From positions 1 through 24,439 of the forward strand of contig JAILZY010000054.1 in the NCBI GenBank assembly GCA_023512255.1: a DNA stretch of 24,439 nt, read 5' to 3'. Positions 16,279 to 24,439 of the stretch are shown here, in pieces; position 1 is the first letter of the stretch; each line of letters opens with the position of its first letter. Below the pieces are notes generated by a model. It saw nothing but the letters and a program-made list of their open reading frames with translations, was not told the origin of the DNA and did not search any database. The translations under genes and the position numbers were made by a program. This stretch comes from a bacterium (GTDB taxonomy: Bacteria > SZUA-182 > DTGQ01).

Positions 16279-18990
16279 TCAATTTGAGGAAATCAGGCTG
16301 AGATTTTGCTGGAGCTTGATTTTCTGAGTAGTCAAAAGCTCAACCGCCTCGCGCTCTTTGTCCACAATGTGGCTTGGTGCTTTCTGAATAAAATCCTCAT
16401 TGGCTAGCTTCTTATTGAGAAAGATCAGCTTCTCGTCAATTTTGCTAATTTCCCGAAGCAGTTTCTTGCGCTCTTCCTCAAAATCAATCAGCCCTTGGAG
16501 GGGGATATAGATTTCCATGTCCCGGACCACCAAAGAGACAGAATTTTTGGGTTTTTCTATATCCGGGCCGATTTTAATACCTTGGCATCGGGCTAAGAGC
16601 TCGATATAGCTGCTGTAGTTGGCCAGGATGTCTCTTTGCTCGCTTCCTGTAATCTTGATGAGCACCTCAACTTTTAGACCAGGATGCAGATTCAGCTCCG
16701 AGCGACTGTTGCGGATACCTTTAATTACATCCATGATTAGGGCCATTTTCTCTTCCGCCTCTCTATCTTCTAGCGATGGATCAAAGATAGGCCATGGACC
16801 GGCCATGATACTGGCGGCAGGCTTGGCCGCTTTGCAGCCAGTGCCTTCAGCCGCTATCGCCGGAGCCTCCTGATGGGGTAGTTTCTGCCAGATTTCCTCG
16901 GTAATGAAAGGCATGATTGGATGGAGAAGGACCAGGGTGTTTTGCAAAACCTTAACCAGCACCGCCTGGGCTATAGCCTTTGACTGACTGTTGGCTTGGC
17001 TGGTGAGTCTATTTTTGACCAGCTCGATGTACCAGTCACAGAATTCATGCCATAGAAACTGATAGATGGCATTGGCCGCATCATTGAATTTATACTCTGT
17101 CAAGGCCTGATCAACCTGAAGAATCAAGCTGTTAGCTCTGCTTAGGATCCAGCGGTCGGCCAAGTCCAGAGCCTGCGATTGAGCTATCGACACTGTAGGA
17201 TCAAAATCAGCCAGATTCATCAATACAAACCGCGAGGCATTCCAGATTTTGTTGCAGAAGTGGCGATAGCCCTCGATCCGCTTCTCCGACAGGCAGATGT
17301 CTCTACCCTGAGCAGCAAGAGCAGTGAGCGTAAACCGGAAAGGGTCTGTGCCGTAGCGGTCCATCATGATGAGCGGATCAATAACATTGCCGCGTGATTT
17401 GCTCATCTTCTGGCCATGCTCATCCCTGATTAGGGCATGAATGTATACATCATGAAAGGGCACCGTGCCGGTGAACTTCAAGCCCATCATGATCATTCTG
17501 GCTACCCAGAAAAACAAGATGTCGAAAGCCGTAACTAGGACCGATGTAGGATAGAAAAGTTCCATCTCCCGGGTTTTATCCGGCCAGCCAAGGGTTGAGA
17601 ATGGCCAAAGAGCCGAACTGAACCAGGTGTCCAGAACATCGGTTTCCTGTCTGAGGTTTTTGCTCTTACAGGAGCGGCAGGCAGCCGGGGTCTGCCTAGC
17701 TACGGTAATCTCCTGGCAATCCAGGCAATACCAGGCAGGGATCTGGTGTCCCCACCAGATCTGTCGAGATAGGCACCAGTCGCGGATATTATTCATCCAC
17801 TCAAAATAGGTATTTTCCCAATGGGAAGGAATAAATCGGACCCGCCCCTCTCTTACGGCTTCGATAGCTGGCTCGGCCAGGGGTTTCATTTTCAAAAACC
17901 ATTGCTTGGAAATTAAAGGCTCTACAGGTGTCTGGCAGCGGTAGCAGTGGCCTACTGCATGGCGATAGTCCTCGGTCTTAACCAGGTATCCTAAAGATTC
18001 TAGATCCTTAAGCACTTTTTTGCGGCAGGAAAACCGGTCCAGCCCCTGATATTTTCCAGCCTCAGCAGTCATATTCCCTTGCTCGTCAATCACCTTGATC
18101 TGCTCAAGATGGTGCCTTTTGCCTATCTCAAAGTCATTGAAATCATGAGCAGGAGTAACCTTGACCGCACCTGTGCCAAACTTTTCATCCACGACCGGAT
18201 CAGCAATAATCGGAATTTCCCTGTCCACCAGGGGCAGAAGAGCGGTTTTGCCGACCAGATCCCGATACCGTTCATCCTCTGGATGAGTGGCCACAGCTGT
18301 ATCGCCGAGCATGGTTTCAGGCCGCGTAGTAGCCACCATAATCGCCCGACTTTTATCAGAGCAAAGAGGATATTTTAGATAGTAAAGGTGCCCCTGCACC
18401 TCCTCGTAATTCACCTCAAGGTCAGAGAGCGCGGTCTGACAGCGGGGACACCAGTTGATCATGTAATGGCCACGGTAAATTAGCCCCTCCTCATAAAGGC
18501 GAACAAACACTTCCCGCACAGCCCGCGATAGTCCCTCATCCATGGTAAACCGCTCCCGGTCCCAATCGCAGGATGAGCCAAGCCTCTTGAGCTGCTCTAT
18601 AATCGTGCCCCCTGACTCAGCTTTCCATTTCCAGACCCTATGAACAAAGGCCTCTCTGCCAAGGTCCTCCTTTCGTAGCCCTTCTGCGGCTAACTGCCGC
18701 TCAACCACATTTTGCGTGGCTATGCCGGCATGATCAATGCCAAGCTGCCATAGGGTGTTTTTCCCGGTCAGACGTTTCCACCGAATTAGAATATCCTGTA
18801 GGGTATTATTCAAAGCATGTCCGATGTGCAGCGATCCGGTAATATTCGGAGGAGGAATGACGATCGAAAAGGTTGCCCGGCTCGACTCCTCCAGGCAGGG
18901 TTTAAAGAAGCCATTCTCCATCCAAAAGGTGAACCACTTCCCTTCGATTTCCTTGGGATCATATGCTTTCGATAAGGATTCAGTCTCCAT
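16279..18990 (-). CDS. valS: Valine--tRNA ligase
   Basis: Class I aminoacyl-tRNA synthetase charging tRNA-Val, with editing of threonine. I chose the ATG at 18988-18990 (903 aa) because AGGAGGAG lies 12 nt upstream and the protein then begins close to [12 protein letters not shown]. The frame also allows an ATG at 19029 that overlaps the upstream stop. Key sites: [13 protein letters not shown] (HIGH at 55-58), the CP1 editing domain with [14 protein letters not shown], zinc-type clusters WCPRCQ and CLDCQ...[17 protein letters not shown], and KMSKS (528-532). A C-terminal coiled coil (about 840-900) is typical of bacterial ValS. There is no room for a T-box leader, because the receiver gene ends immediately upstream. 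Confidence 0.98.
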   Translation of the reverse strand: METESLSKAYDPKEIEGKWFTFWMENGFFKPCLEESSRATFSIVIPPPNITGSLHIGHALNNTLQDILIRWKRLTGKNTLWQLGIDHAGIATQNVVERQLAAEGLRKEDLGREAFVHRVWKWKAESGGTIIEQLKRLGSSCDWDRERFTMDEGLSRAVREVFVRLYEEGLIYRGHYMINWCPRCQTALSDLEVNYEEVQGHLYYLKYPLCSDKSRAIMVATTRPETMLGDTAVATHPEDERYRDLVGKTALLPLVDREIPIIADPVVDEKFGTGAVKVTPAHDFNDFEIGKRHHLEQIKVIDEQGNMTAEAGKYQGLDRFSCRKKVLKDLESLGYLVKTEDYRHAVGHCYRCQTPVEPLISKQWFLKMKPLAEPAIEAVREGRVRFIPSHWENTYFEWMNNIRDWCLSRQIWWGHQIPAWYCLDCQEITVARQTPAACRSCKSKNLRQETDVLDTWFSSALWPFSTLGWPDKTREMELFYPTSVLVTAFDILFFWVARMIMMGLKFTGTVPFHDVYIHALIRDEHGQKMSKSRGNVIDPLIMMDRYGTDPFRFTLTALAAQGRDICLSEKRIEGYRHFCNKIWNASRFVLMNLADFDPTVSIAQSQALDLADRWILSRANSLILQVDQALTEYKFNDAANAIYQFLWHEFCDWYIELVKNRLTSQANSQSKAIAQAVLVKVLQNTLVLLHPIMPFITEEIWQKLPHQEAPAIAAEGTGCKAAKPAASIMAGPWPIFDPSLEDREAEEKMALIMDVIKGIRNSRSELNLHPGLKVEVLIKITGSEQRDILANYSSYIELLARCQGIKIGPDIEKPKNSVSLVVRDMEIYIPLQGLIDFEEERKKLLREISKIDEKLIFLNKKLANEDFIQKAPSHIVDKEREAVELLTTQKIKLQQNLSLISSN

Positions 18991-19025
18991 AAAAATTTTT
19001 TTCTCCTCCTGATCACTCCTCAAGG

Positions 19026-19730
19026 TCATCCGCCATTCTTGATCCGATCAATTTCTCTTTGAATCATCACCTTCGCCTGTTCAGGGACAACCTTTCTGGC
19101 CATAGTCTCAATGATCGTTTTTGAGCTTTCAATAAGGTGTTGGGAAACTCCCTCCTCGGTAAAAATCGCCTGAAGCTGGCGAAAACAAGAATCACTTTGC
19201 AAAAACCTATCTACCCGATCAGCAATAATCTCCTCAAGATGAGTGCGGAGAAATTCCTCTACCTTTTCTTCAATCACCTGCCGAAGCCACTTTTCAACAT
19301 CAAGGTAAGCGACTGCTGGCCTCTGCTCGGCCGTGATTCCCTTTTTAGTTGGCTGAAAACATTCATCCACCATCCGAATAAGATCAGCGGCTTCAAAGGG
19401 CTTTCCTAGTATTCTGGTTGGGCCACACTCCTCGAGCTTTTCAAGAGGATATCGGTCGAGCTCCCGCACCAGTAAAATCACGGGGAGGTGAGACATAGAG
19501 GGATCTTCCTTTATTCTCCTGCAGATATTCTTTCCTCCAATGCCGGGCAGGTCTAGATCAATTAATAGGATATGGGGAGAGATGTTTCGGATCTTCTCCA
19601 TTACATCCTCGATTGAAGCCAGATTCACATTTAGGGAAATGACCTGATACTCTGTGTCAGCAAAGGCTAATCCAGCAATCTTTTGAATGGTTGGATTTAA
19701 ATCTAATAAGAGGATTATCTTTTGCCCCAT
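19026..19730 (-). CDS. Atypical receiver-domain protein with a helical C-terminal domain
   Basis: Residues 1 to about 125 are a CheY-like receiver with the phospho-acceptor-like Asp58 in [12 protein letters not shown] and the conserved Lys110 in ILGKPFEA. Two conserved features are altered. The N-terminal acidic pair is Asp10-Leu11-Asn12 rather than Asp-Asp-Glu, and the switch Thr/Ser position appears to be Val88 (PVILLVRE). Residues about 140-234 are charged and strongly helical ([17 protein letters not shown], then [13 protein letters not shown]), with no DNA-binding or enzymatic motif that I recognise. No histidine kinase is nearby. It lies 54 bp after the glycosyltransferase and reaches the start of valS, so it is likely co-transcribed. 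Phosphorylation may be weak or absent. Confidence 0.8.
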   Translation of the reverse strand: MGQKIILLLDLNPTIQKIAGLAFADTEYQVISLNVNLASIEDVMEKIRNISPHILLIDLDLPGIGGKNICRRIKEDPSMSHLPVILLVRELDRYPLEKLEECGPTRILGKPFEAADLIRMVDECFQPTKKGITAEQRPAVAYLDVEKWLRQVIEEKVEEFLRTHLEEIIADRVDRFLQSDSCFRQLQAIFTEEGVSQHLIESSKTIIETMARKVVPEQAKVMIQREIDRIKNGG

Positions 19731-19784
19731 TTTTCTTTTCTCTTTTTTGATTTTTCTATCTCTTTTAAAAAGGCCTTGCCGTCT

Positions 19785-20840
19785 TTAAGAATTGGTCAAA
19801 AATCCCGCTATTGCTTCCAGCACCTCAGCTACTTCGATGCTAGCCATGCAACTTCCTGCTCCCTTAAAGCAGGCAGAGCGCTCACAGGGAGAGCAGGGAA
19901 ACTGGTGCCAAACTACCTCATGACCGCTTCCCCACGGGTGCCGCTGTCTGGGATCAGAGGGCCCGAACAGGGCTACTACCCGCTTTCCTAAGGCCGCGGC
20001 TATGTGCATCGGACCGCTGTCATGGCCAACGAATATATCTACAGTCCTCAGGAGAGAAATTAGCTGTCGCCAGCTAGAATGATAAATGATCTGGCCCTTT
20101 TGCGACATCAATTGGCTTATCTGCCTTACCCGCTCTCGGTCCGGCTCCTTATCCGAACCTGCCAGGATGAGATCGACGGAGCGCTCTTTAATGAGCCGGT
20201 CCGCCAATTCGGCAAATTTTTCGTTTGGCCAGACTATGGTTGCTCTTTCTCCTGCTGGGTGGATCAGGACTCTCTTTTTCTCTGACCTGGACTGAGGAGT
20301 ATCCTTTGTTCTGTTCTGATTCTCTTCATCCTGAGTCACAAAGAGAGTTAAATCCAACGGATTGCCGCTATACCTAATCAGTTCCCTGACCAAGTCAAGG
20401 TAAAATAATACCAGATGCTTCTTGATCGGGGAAATCTCCCTCTTAATATTATAGGCTTTACCTCGCAAGTCCGCCGATTCGTAGCCAATCCGAAACTCAG
20501 CACGGCTTAGGAAGGTGAGTAGACGGCTTCGTTTTTCTCCCTGCAAGTCAATAATTATATCATAGTGCTGCCTTTTTACCTTCCGGTAGAGATCAAAAAA
20601 TTCTTTTACAGTCTGTTTCTGCTCCTGCCTGGACCAGGGAATGATCTGATCAATAAAGGGACAACCAGCTAGAAGCTCTGAGAATCTCTCTTCTAGCAAA
20701 AAACTGATATGGGCTGCGGGAAAGCAATTTCGAAGGACCCTGACCATAGGAGTTGCAGCCAGAATCTCAGCTACCGACCACAACCGGATCACCAAGATGC
20801 TCTCGATCCTTGATCGCCGTAACGTTTCCCAATTCTGCAT
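19785..20840 (-). CDS. Glycosyltransferase family 9 (ADP-heptose:LPS heptosyltransferase type)
   Basis: GT9 enzymes add heptose or related sugars to the LPS inner core on the cytoplasmic side of the inner membrane. The 351-aa protein has the two-Rossmann GT-B layout. The N-terminal lobe begins ILVIRL (15-20). YDIIIDLQGEKRSRLL ends the first lobe. VLIHPAGERATIVWPNEKFAELADRL opens the second. FVGHDSGPMHIAAALGKRVV (about 270-289), with ALFGPSDPRQRHPWG, is the family hallmark. CSPCERSACFKGAGSC carries four Cys near the C-terminus, as in many members. One oddity: the usual Gly-Asp after the first strand is Ala24-Glu25 here. The ATG start (20838-20840) has only a weak SD. It is the first gene of the minus-strand run. 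Confidence 0.92.
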   Translation of the reverse strand: MQNWETLRRSRIESILVIRLWSVAEILAATPMVRVLRNCFPAAHISFLLEERFSELLAGCPFIDQIIPWSRQEQKQTVKEFFDLYRKVKRQHYDIIIDLQGEKRSRLLTFLSRAEFRIGYESADLRGKAYNIKREISPIKKHLVLFYLDLVRELIRYSGNPLDLTLFVTQDEENQNRTKDTPQSRSEKKRVLIHPAGERATIVWPNEKFAELADRLIKERSVDLILAGSDKEPDRERVRQISQLMSQKGQIIYHSSWRQLISLLRTVDIFVGHDSGPMHIAAALGKRVVALFGPSDPRQRHPWGSGHEVVWHQFPCSPCERSACFKGAGSCMASIEVAEVLEAIAGFLTNS

Positions 20841-21109
20841 AGATCAAACCACAACCAAAAGAGCTAAAAAGTTTTCAAATCTGCCTCTTGTCCCGGTCAA
20901 GGTCTACAGTTGATTGTTTTCTTTACATAATTGATATATTTATGTTATTTTATCAACAATCAGGGAAAAAAGCAATAATCAAAACACGAGAGAAAAAGCG
21001 TGTAATTCCCTACAGAATTTAATACTAATTCTACATAAAATAATAGCCCTTGGATAAAAACAAAAATTAGTTTGTTTTATTCATCATATTCTGATATATT
21101 TATTAAATT
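20841..21109. other. Divergent AT-rich promoter region with nested dyads
   Basis: This gap separates the minus-strand gene run from the hydrolase. Two nested dyads are visible. TGATTGTT (20911-20918) pairs with AACAATCA (20955-20962), enclosing ACATAA (20925-20930)/TTATGT (20940-20945). Next to it, AGGGAA (20962-20967)/TTCCCT (21006-21011) encloses ACACG (20984-20988)/CGTGT (20999-21003). They are good operator candidates for a divergent promoter, but the AT content lowers their weight. Confidence 0.4.
21072..21100 (+). promoter_or_regulatory. Candidate promoter of the hydrolase gene, nearly leaderless
   Basis: TTGTTT (21072-21077), a 17-bp spacer and TATATT (21095-21100) resemble a sigma70 promoter. 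Transcription would begin about 7 nt later, almost at the ATG (21110). There is no SD before that ATG, in keeping with a leaderless or near-leaderless mRNA. Confidence 0.4.
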
Positions 21110-22183
21110 ATGGTTCACTCTCGAAAGGAGCAGGAAAAATTAAACCCACAGGCCTCAGTCAAAACTTCGGCCTCAAGACCTAACAAAGTTGGTCTTGAGG
21201 GCCTTCCTCTCCTCCTAGCCCTTATTGTCGCCTTTGCTCTGGGAGTGCTGATCCAGGGCAGATACGATCTCTATCGGGCCGCAGTCAATGGATTTGTCTC
21301 TCAGGAAACCAGGCAGCGAAGAAAGCTGAAAAACATCCTGAATCTCCAGAAAGATTCAACCTGGTCTCGTGTAAAGATTCAAAAAATAACCGATCATCCT
21401 ACCTATACAGAAGAGCTCATTGAGTTTATCGGCCAGGAAAATAGCGAACCTTTGGCCGCCTATCTCCTTATTCCCAAATCCTCGACCAGCCGGAAGTTTC
21501 CAGCAGTCCTATGTATTCACGGTCATCATTCCACCAAAGAAAATGTAGCTGGAATAACCCCCTCCCCATACAATATCAATTATGGATATACCCTGGTCCA
21601 GGGTGGCTACATTGCTCTTATTCCTGAGATTCGATATTCACAGGACATCTGGCGGCTTGAGGATCCGATAGGATTGAACCTTCTGTTGATGGGCAAATCG
21701 CTGACTGGAGAGCGGCTAAGCGACCTTTGGCGATGCATCAGCTTCCTTAGAAGCCACGATCAGGTCGATCAGGATCGGATCGGAGTGGTAGGATGGTCTA
21801 TGGGCGGAGGATTGGCTCTCTATCTTTCAGCTATTGATGAGAGGGTAAAACTCTCCTATATTAGCTGCTACTTTGGCACCTACGAAGGCACGATCATGGC
21901 CGTGCGCCAGAGCACTGATAACTATATCCCTGGCATCAAAACCTTTGGCGACCTGCCTGATGTAGCCTGCCTTATTGCCCCTAGGCCATTGCTCATCGAG
22001 CACGGAAGTCCTGATCGAGAATTTCCGACTGAAATAGCCAAGGCAGCTTTCGAGCAGGTTAACCATACCTACACTCGATCGGGAAATGGGGATAAGGTGA
22101 AGTTGGTTATTAGAGAAGGCGGGCACCGATTCTATGGCGATCAACTGCTCCCTTGGTTTAATCAGTTTTTCCAGAGCCGATAA
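21110..22183 (+). CDS. Membrane-anchored alpha/beta hydrolase (dienelactone hydrolase/esterase-like)
   Basis: Serine hydrolase of the alpha/beta fold, 357 aa. Residues 31-50 are a single transmembrane segment behind a Lys/Arg-rich N-terminus, so the catalytic domain is probably held on the outer face of the inner membrane. The triad can be read directly: Ser230 in GWSMGG, Asp302 in GSPDREFP and His339 in EGGHRFYG. The oxyanion-region motif is CIHGHHS (135-141). The long APRPLLIEHG strand before Asp and the overall size resemble acetyl-xylan esterase/dienelactone hydrolase-like proteins (Abhydrolase_7 and relatives). The substrate cannot be told. The ATG lacks an SD; an SD-like GAAAGGAG at 21124-21131 is not followed by an in-frame start. 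It is a single-gene unit divergent from the glycosyltransferase. Confidence 0.87.
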   Translation: MVHSRKEQEKLNPQASVKTSASRPNKVGLEGLPLLLALIVAFALGVLIQGRYDLYRAAVNGFVSQETRQRRKLKNILNLQKDSTWSRVKIQKITDHPTYTEELIEFIGQENSEPLAAYLLIPKSSTSRKFPAVLCIHGHHSTKENVAGITPSPYNINYGYTLVQGGYIALIPEIRYSQDIWRLEDPIGLNLLLMGKSLTGERLSDLWRCISFLRSHDQVDQDRIGVVGWSMGGGLALYLSAIDERVKLSYISCYFGTYEGTIMAVRQSTDNYIPGIKTFGDLPDVACLIAPRPLLIEHGSPDREFPTEIAKAAFEQVNHTYTRSGNGDKVKLVIREGGHRFYGDQLLPWFNQFFQSR

Positions 22184-22237
22184 GCACTGCATCCTCCTAA
22201 GATAAGATTCTAATAAGAAGTAGAACTAGAACTCCTA

Positions 22238-22277
22238 AATCCTTTAATCAGTTCTGGAATCCTTTAAGCATTTCTGC
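22238..22277. repeat. Tandem 20-bp repeat downstream of the hydrolase
   Basis: AATCCTTTAATCAGTTCTGG (22238-22257) is followed at once by a copy (22258-22277) with three differences. It lies about 55 bp after the hydrolase stop, and no function is evident. Confidence 0.6.
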
Positions 22278-22298
22278 AATTTTTGCATAAGGAGGATT

Positions 22299-22358
22299 AT
22301 GTTCTATATTATATTCTATATTATATATTCCCCATATTACCCATATTACCAATATTAA
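22299..22358 (+). CDS. Possible Tyr-rich micropeptide (19 aa)
   Basis: An AAGGAGG box (22289-22295) is followed 3 nt later by an ATG opening a 19-codon frame, MFYIIFYIIYSPYYPYYQY, ending with TAA. Eight of the 19 residues are tyrosine and the first ten are hydrophobic. TAT and TAC codons are expected in AT-rich DNA, so chance coding is quite possible and the spacing is short. The SD is the only real support. It may instead be a non-coding repeat. Confidence 0.2.
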   Translation: MFYIIFYIIYSPYYPYYQY

Positions 22359-22470
22359 AAAAATCAATATTAAAAATATCAATTTTATCCTAATTTTTTT
22401 CATAACTATCTACTCCTCAAATTTTACCATATAACATGATATACATGCTGATCCTTATACATATATTCAT

Positions 22471-22504
22471 ATCTGCCAATATATAATATCTGCCAATATA
22501 TAAC
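22471..22504. repeat. Tandem 17-bp AT-rich repeat
   Basis: ATCTGCCAATATATAAT (22471-22487) and ATCTGCCAATATATAAC (22488-22504) are adjacent copies with one difference, in the middle of the non-coding region. Confidence 0.7.
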
Positions 22505-23420
22505 ATATGTGGATATTACAGTAAATATTATACTATAATTGTAATTTATATGTCAAATATAAATTTATATTTTTATAATATTATATTTTTGACTATATCG
22601 TCTATTTCTACATACAAGCTCAAATTAAAAAAGTGTCCGGTAGCGAGCTTTCCCATAAGAATGGTATCAAATAGGATCATTTGGTCTCAAGTGAACAATT
22701 TTAGCAGAACAATTTATAATCATGGTAGCCACCTGCAAGCTTTTATAATGATTCCCGTGTACGAGGCTTATCCGGCGCAAGTTTGGCAAAGCCATTTGTG
22801 CTCCATCTCATGATCCCTGTATATAGAGTTTATACACACTGATCTCATACTTTTTATGAGTCTATAAGTATCTATAACTATTTGATATTATTATAATCAT
22901 GTCTTGCGCTCATATCCTCCCCGCTATTTCTTATCCCTCAACTTATGAACCTTGCCCTGCCATCTTCCCCTTTAGGGTCCTAATTTTGCTTTTTTCGACT
23001 ATCAAGTTTCGTTGGCAGAGGCTTGCATACCCTTTTTGGAAAAAGGTCGCTTACCCCTCTTCTCCCATATTTTCTCCCATACTCACTTCAGGCACAGAAG
23101 TTGCTTGCTGCTTCATATGAGCTAGTGCCCAAAATGGTTTCACAGAAGGAAAAGGGTGCGAGCGAGCATTTAGCGAGCATTTTTATAGAGAGCTCGACTA
23201 TTAGCTGCTTTTGTCTTCCGGGCAAGGGCCAAAATATCCAGTTCAGATTAAGGTAAAGGGGGTGAGTGTCGGCAGAAAAGAGGGAAAGAAATTGTGTCTA
23301 TCTGTAGGTCTTTAGGTGTTTCTGTATTTTTCTCTAGGAGTATGGGTGTTTGTGCGTTCGAATTCTGAATCAGTGGGTTAGGACAATAGTGGGTTAGGAG
23401 AGAAGGAGGAATGTCCTGCT

Positions 23421-24191
23421 ATGAGTATCCCTAAGATAAAAATTTTCCTGATGATTCCCTTATTCCTCGTTATTTTGGTATTTACTGGATTCCAGAGAAC
23501 GGCTTATGCATACTATGGCCTGGGTGGATTATATGGCGGGCTTTATGGCCTGGGGCTTTATGGTGGTTTATATGGCGGCCTGTACGGAGGTCTGTACGGC
23601 CTCGGGTTGTATGGCGGCCTGTACGGCGGCCTCTATGGCGGCCTCTACGGTGGATTATATGGCGGGCTCTATGGCCTGGGGCTGTACAGTCCTTTTGGCT
23701 TACAGAATATGTACTATTCGATCGAGACAGGCGGTGGCCTAACCTATCAGGTGCCATTCCTGCAAATCGCTCCGCTGCTTGGCATAGCCGGGCTGTACAA
23801 CTCTCTGTTCCCCAATTTGTTCAATCCCGCTGGTCCAGCAGGTGCTGAGCAAACCGGTACCTGGTCAGGAACCTGGACCTCGGGTCTGGTCAGTGGCCCC
23901 ATAACTCTCAACCTGGTAGTAGATCCGCTCTTTGGGACCTTGAGCGGCTACGTCCAATTGCTGGGCAACCCATACCTTGGAGCCCTCGTTTCTGTTACCG
24001 GTACGCAATTGAACAGCCAGATCTTCCTCGATGGTTCGGGTATTGGCATCGGCAGTCAGACCATCAAGCTTGAGGTTATCGGAACTCTGACCTCAACTAC
24101 GACCATGACCGGTACCTATACCATGATCAACAGCACCTCGGTTATCGATACGGGAAGCTTCAACGCTACCTTAGGTGCGCCTGTAGTTTAA
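23421..24191 (+). CDS. Secreted Gly-Leu-Tyr repeat protein with a C-terminal beta domain (GLYG protein 2)
   Basis: ATG 23421 lies 10 nt after AAGGAGGA (23403-23410). An overlapping ATG at 23411 gives only seven codons. The 256-aa product has a Sec signal peptide (1-30, Ala-Tyr-Ala end), and the mature chain begins Tyr-Tyr-Gly-Leu exactly as in the gene at 281. Residues 31-90 hold 12 Leu-Tyr-Gly units, mainly the four-residue GLYG spacing, ending in LYSPFG. Both paralogues contain LYSP. Residues about 91-140 are a hydrophobic Gly/Pro/Asn linker. Residues 146-256 look like a lipocalin-like or antiparallel beta domain (GTWSGTWTSG, then repeated Thr/Gly/Leu strands, then MTGTYTMINS and DTGSFNATLG), a pattern seen in exported bacterial proteins of unknown function. 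A surface role is inference. Confidence 0.8.
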   Translation: MSIPKIKIFLMIPLFLVILVFTGFQRTAYAYYGLGGLYGGLYGLGLYGGLYGGLYGGLYGLGLYGGLYGGLYGGLYGGLYGGLYGLGLYSPFGLQNMYYSIETGGGLTYQVPFLQIAPLLGIAGLYNSLFPNLFNPAGPAGAEQTGTWSGTWTSGLVSGPITLNLVVDPLFGTLSGYVQLLGNPYLGALVSVTGTQLNSQIFLDGSGIGIGSQTIKLEVIGTLTSTTTMTGTYTMINSTSVIDTGSFNATLGAPVV

Positions 24192-24251
24192 TTTTAGCCT
24201 AGAGGTAGGAAAAAACGGGGAGAAACAAACTCCCAGCTATCTTTTTGAGTA

Positions 24252-24296
24252 TTGCATTGGGCTGGCCTATAATGAGTATGGGCCAGCCCAATGCAA
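24252..24296 (+). terminator. Long perfect hairpin after the second Gly-Leu-Tyr gene
   Basis: TTGCATTGGGCTGGCC (24252-24267) is perfectly inverted at 24281-24296. Three further pairs leave a 7-base loop. It starts 60 bp after the stop codon. No T-run follows immediately on either strand, so it is a weak intrinsic terminator at best. An mRNA-stabilising or bidirectional structure is equally possible. Confidence 0.5.
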
Positions 24297-24439
24297 GCTG
24301 TCGGTGGTCAAAAAAGAAATTTTTTGTCAAAACTACACTTTTGCAGAAATTTCTTTAGCGCCTTGACATCCTTAGAAAGTTACCTCTAATAGCAAATCCA
24401 GTAAAATCAAGGCCTTGGAGAAAAAGTGCAAAAGCATAG

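Larger units (their letters stand above)
22184..23420. other. AT-rich non-coding stretch with small tandem repeats
   Basis: No gene is supported in most of these 1.2 kb. Visible structure includes a 20-bp tandem repeat (22238-22257 and 22258-22277, 17 of 20), a 17-bp tandem repeat (22471-22487 and 22488-22504, 16 of 17), a small hairpin CCTTTTT-GG-AAAAAGG (23031-23046), and one copy of the GTGTCCGGTAG motif (22633-22643) also found at 12817-12827. Open frames at 22550-22813, 22899-23120 and 23023-23256 have no SD and biased composition. The last part (from about 23250) is the leader of the second Gly-Leu-Tyr gene; AAAGGGGGTGA (23255-23265) is an SD-like box far from the start. Confidence 0.5.

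Noticed and set aside
22238-22504. CRISPR-like repeats
   Set aside because: The 20-bp and 17-bp copies are adjacent without spacers and only two each.
22550-23256. Three open frames of 73-87 aa in the AT-rich region
   Set aside because: No SD, biased composition, mutual overlap and no recognisable domain.

Overview
The window is bacterial chromosome from a Gram-negative, probably uncultured lineage. Evidence for this: AccA is a separate polypeptide, there is an ADP-heptose:LPS-type family 9 glycosyltransferase, three proteins carry Sec signal peptides, and the core is housekeeping genes with ordinary Shine-Dalgarno sites. I cannot assign a phylum from sequence alone. There are no rRNA or tRNA genes, CRISPR arrays, phage genes or transposase genes that I can recognise.

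Layout. (1) 1-2400: a secreted Gly-Leu-Tyr repeat protein (+) faces a secreted DNRLRE-like/beta-sandwich protein (-). Between them lies a nested palindromic element (794-965) and a classical terminator. (2) 2378-3263: AT-rich, without a supported gene. (3) 3264-20840: twelve consecutive minus-strand genes. In transcription order (high to low coordinates) they are family 9 glycosyltransferase, atypical receiver-domain protein, valS, nadC, coaX, orphan-looking N6-adenine DNA methyltransferase, a conserved partner of the helicase loader, DnaC-like helicase loader, guaB3, guaA, dnaE and accA. (4) 20841-21109: AT-rich divergent promoter region with nested dyads. (5) 21110-22183: membrane-anchored alpha/beta hydrolase (+). 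(6) 22184-23420: AT-rich non-coding stretch with tandem repeats and a possible Tyr-rich micro-ORF. (7) 23421-24191: a second Gly-Leu-Tyr repeat secreted protein, followed by a long perfect hairpin.

How the genes fit together. guaB3, guaA and dnaE are tightly packed: GuaB3 and GuaA overlap by 4 bp, and dnaE starts 16 bp after guaA. They link GMP synthesis to the replicative polymerase. The two genes upstream are a zinc-motif DnaC-like loader and its likely partner, so this segment reads as a nucleotide-supply and replication block. nadC and coaX are 2 bp apart and make the NAD and CoA cofactors. The two Gly-Leu-Tyr proteins, more than 22 kb apart, share a signal peptide followed directly by Tyr-Tyr-Gly-Leu and a repeat tract, but have unrelated C-termini.

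The most unusual material is the pair of Gly-Leu-Tyr secreted proteins, the cloverleaf-like palindromic element at 794-965, a transposase-less inverted-repeat element at 12672-12834, three 13-bp repeats in front of guaB3, and the degenerate receiver protein before valS. No complete new defence or mobile system is visible.
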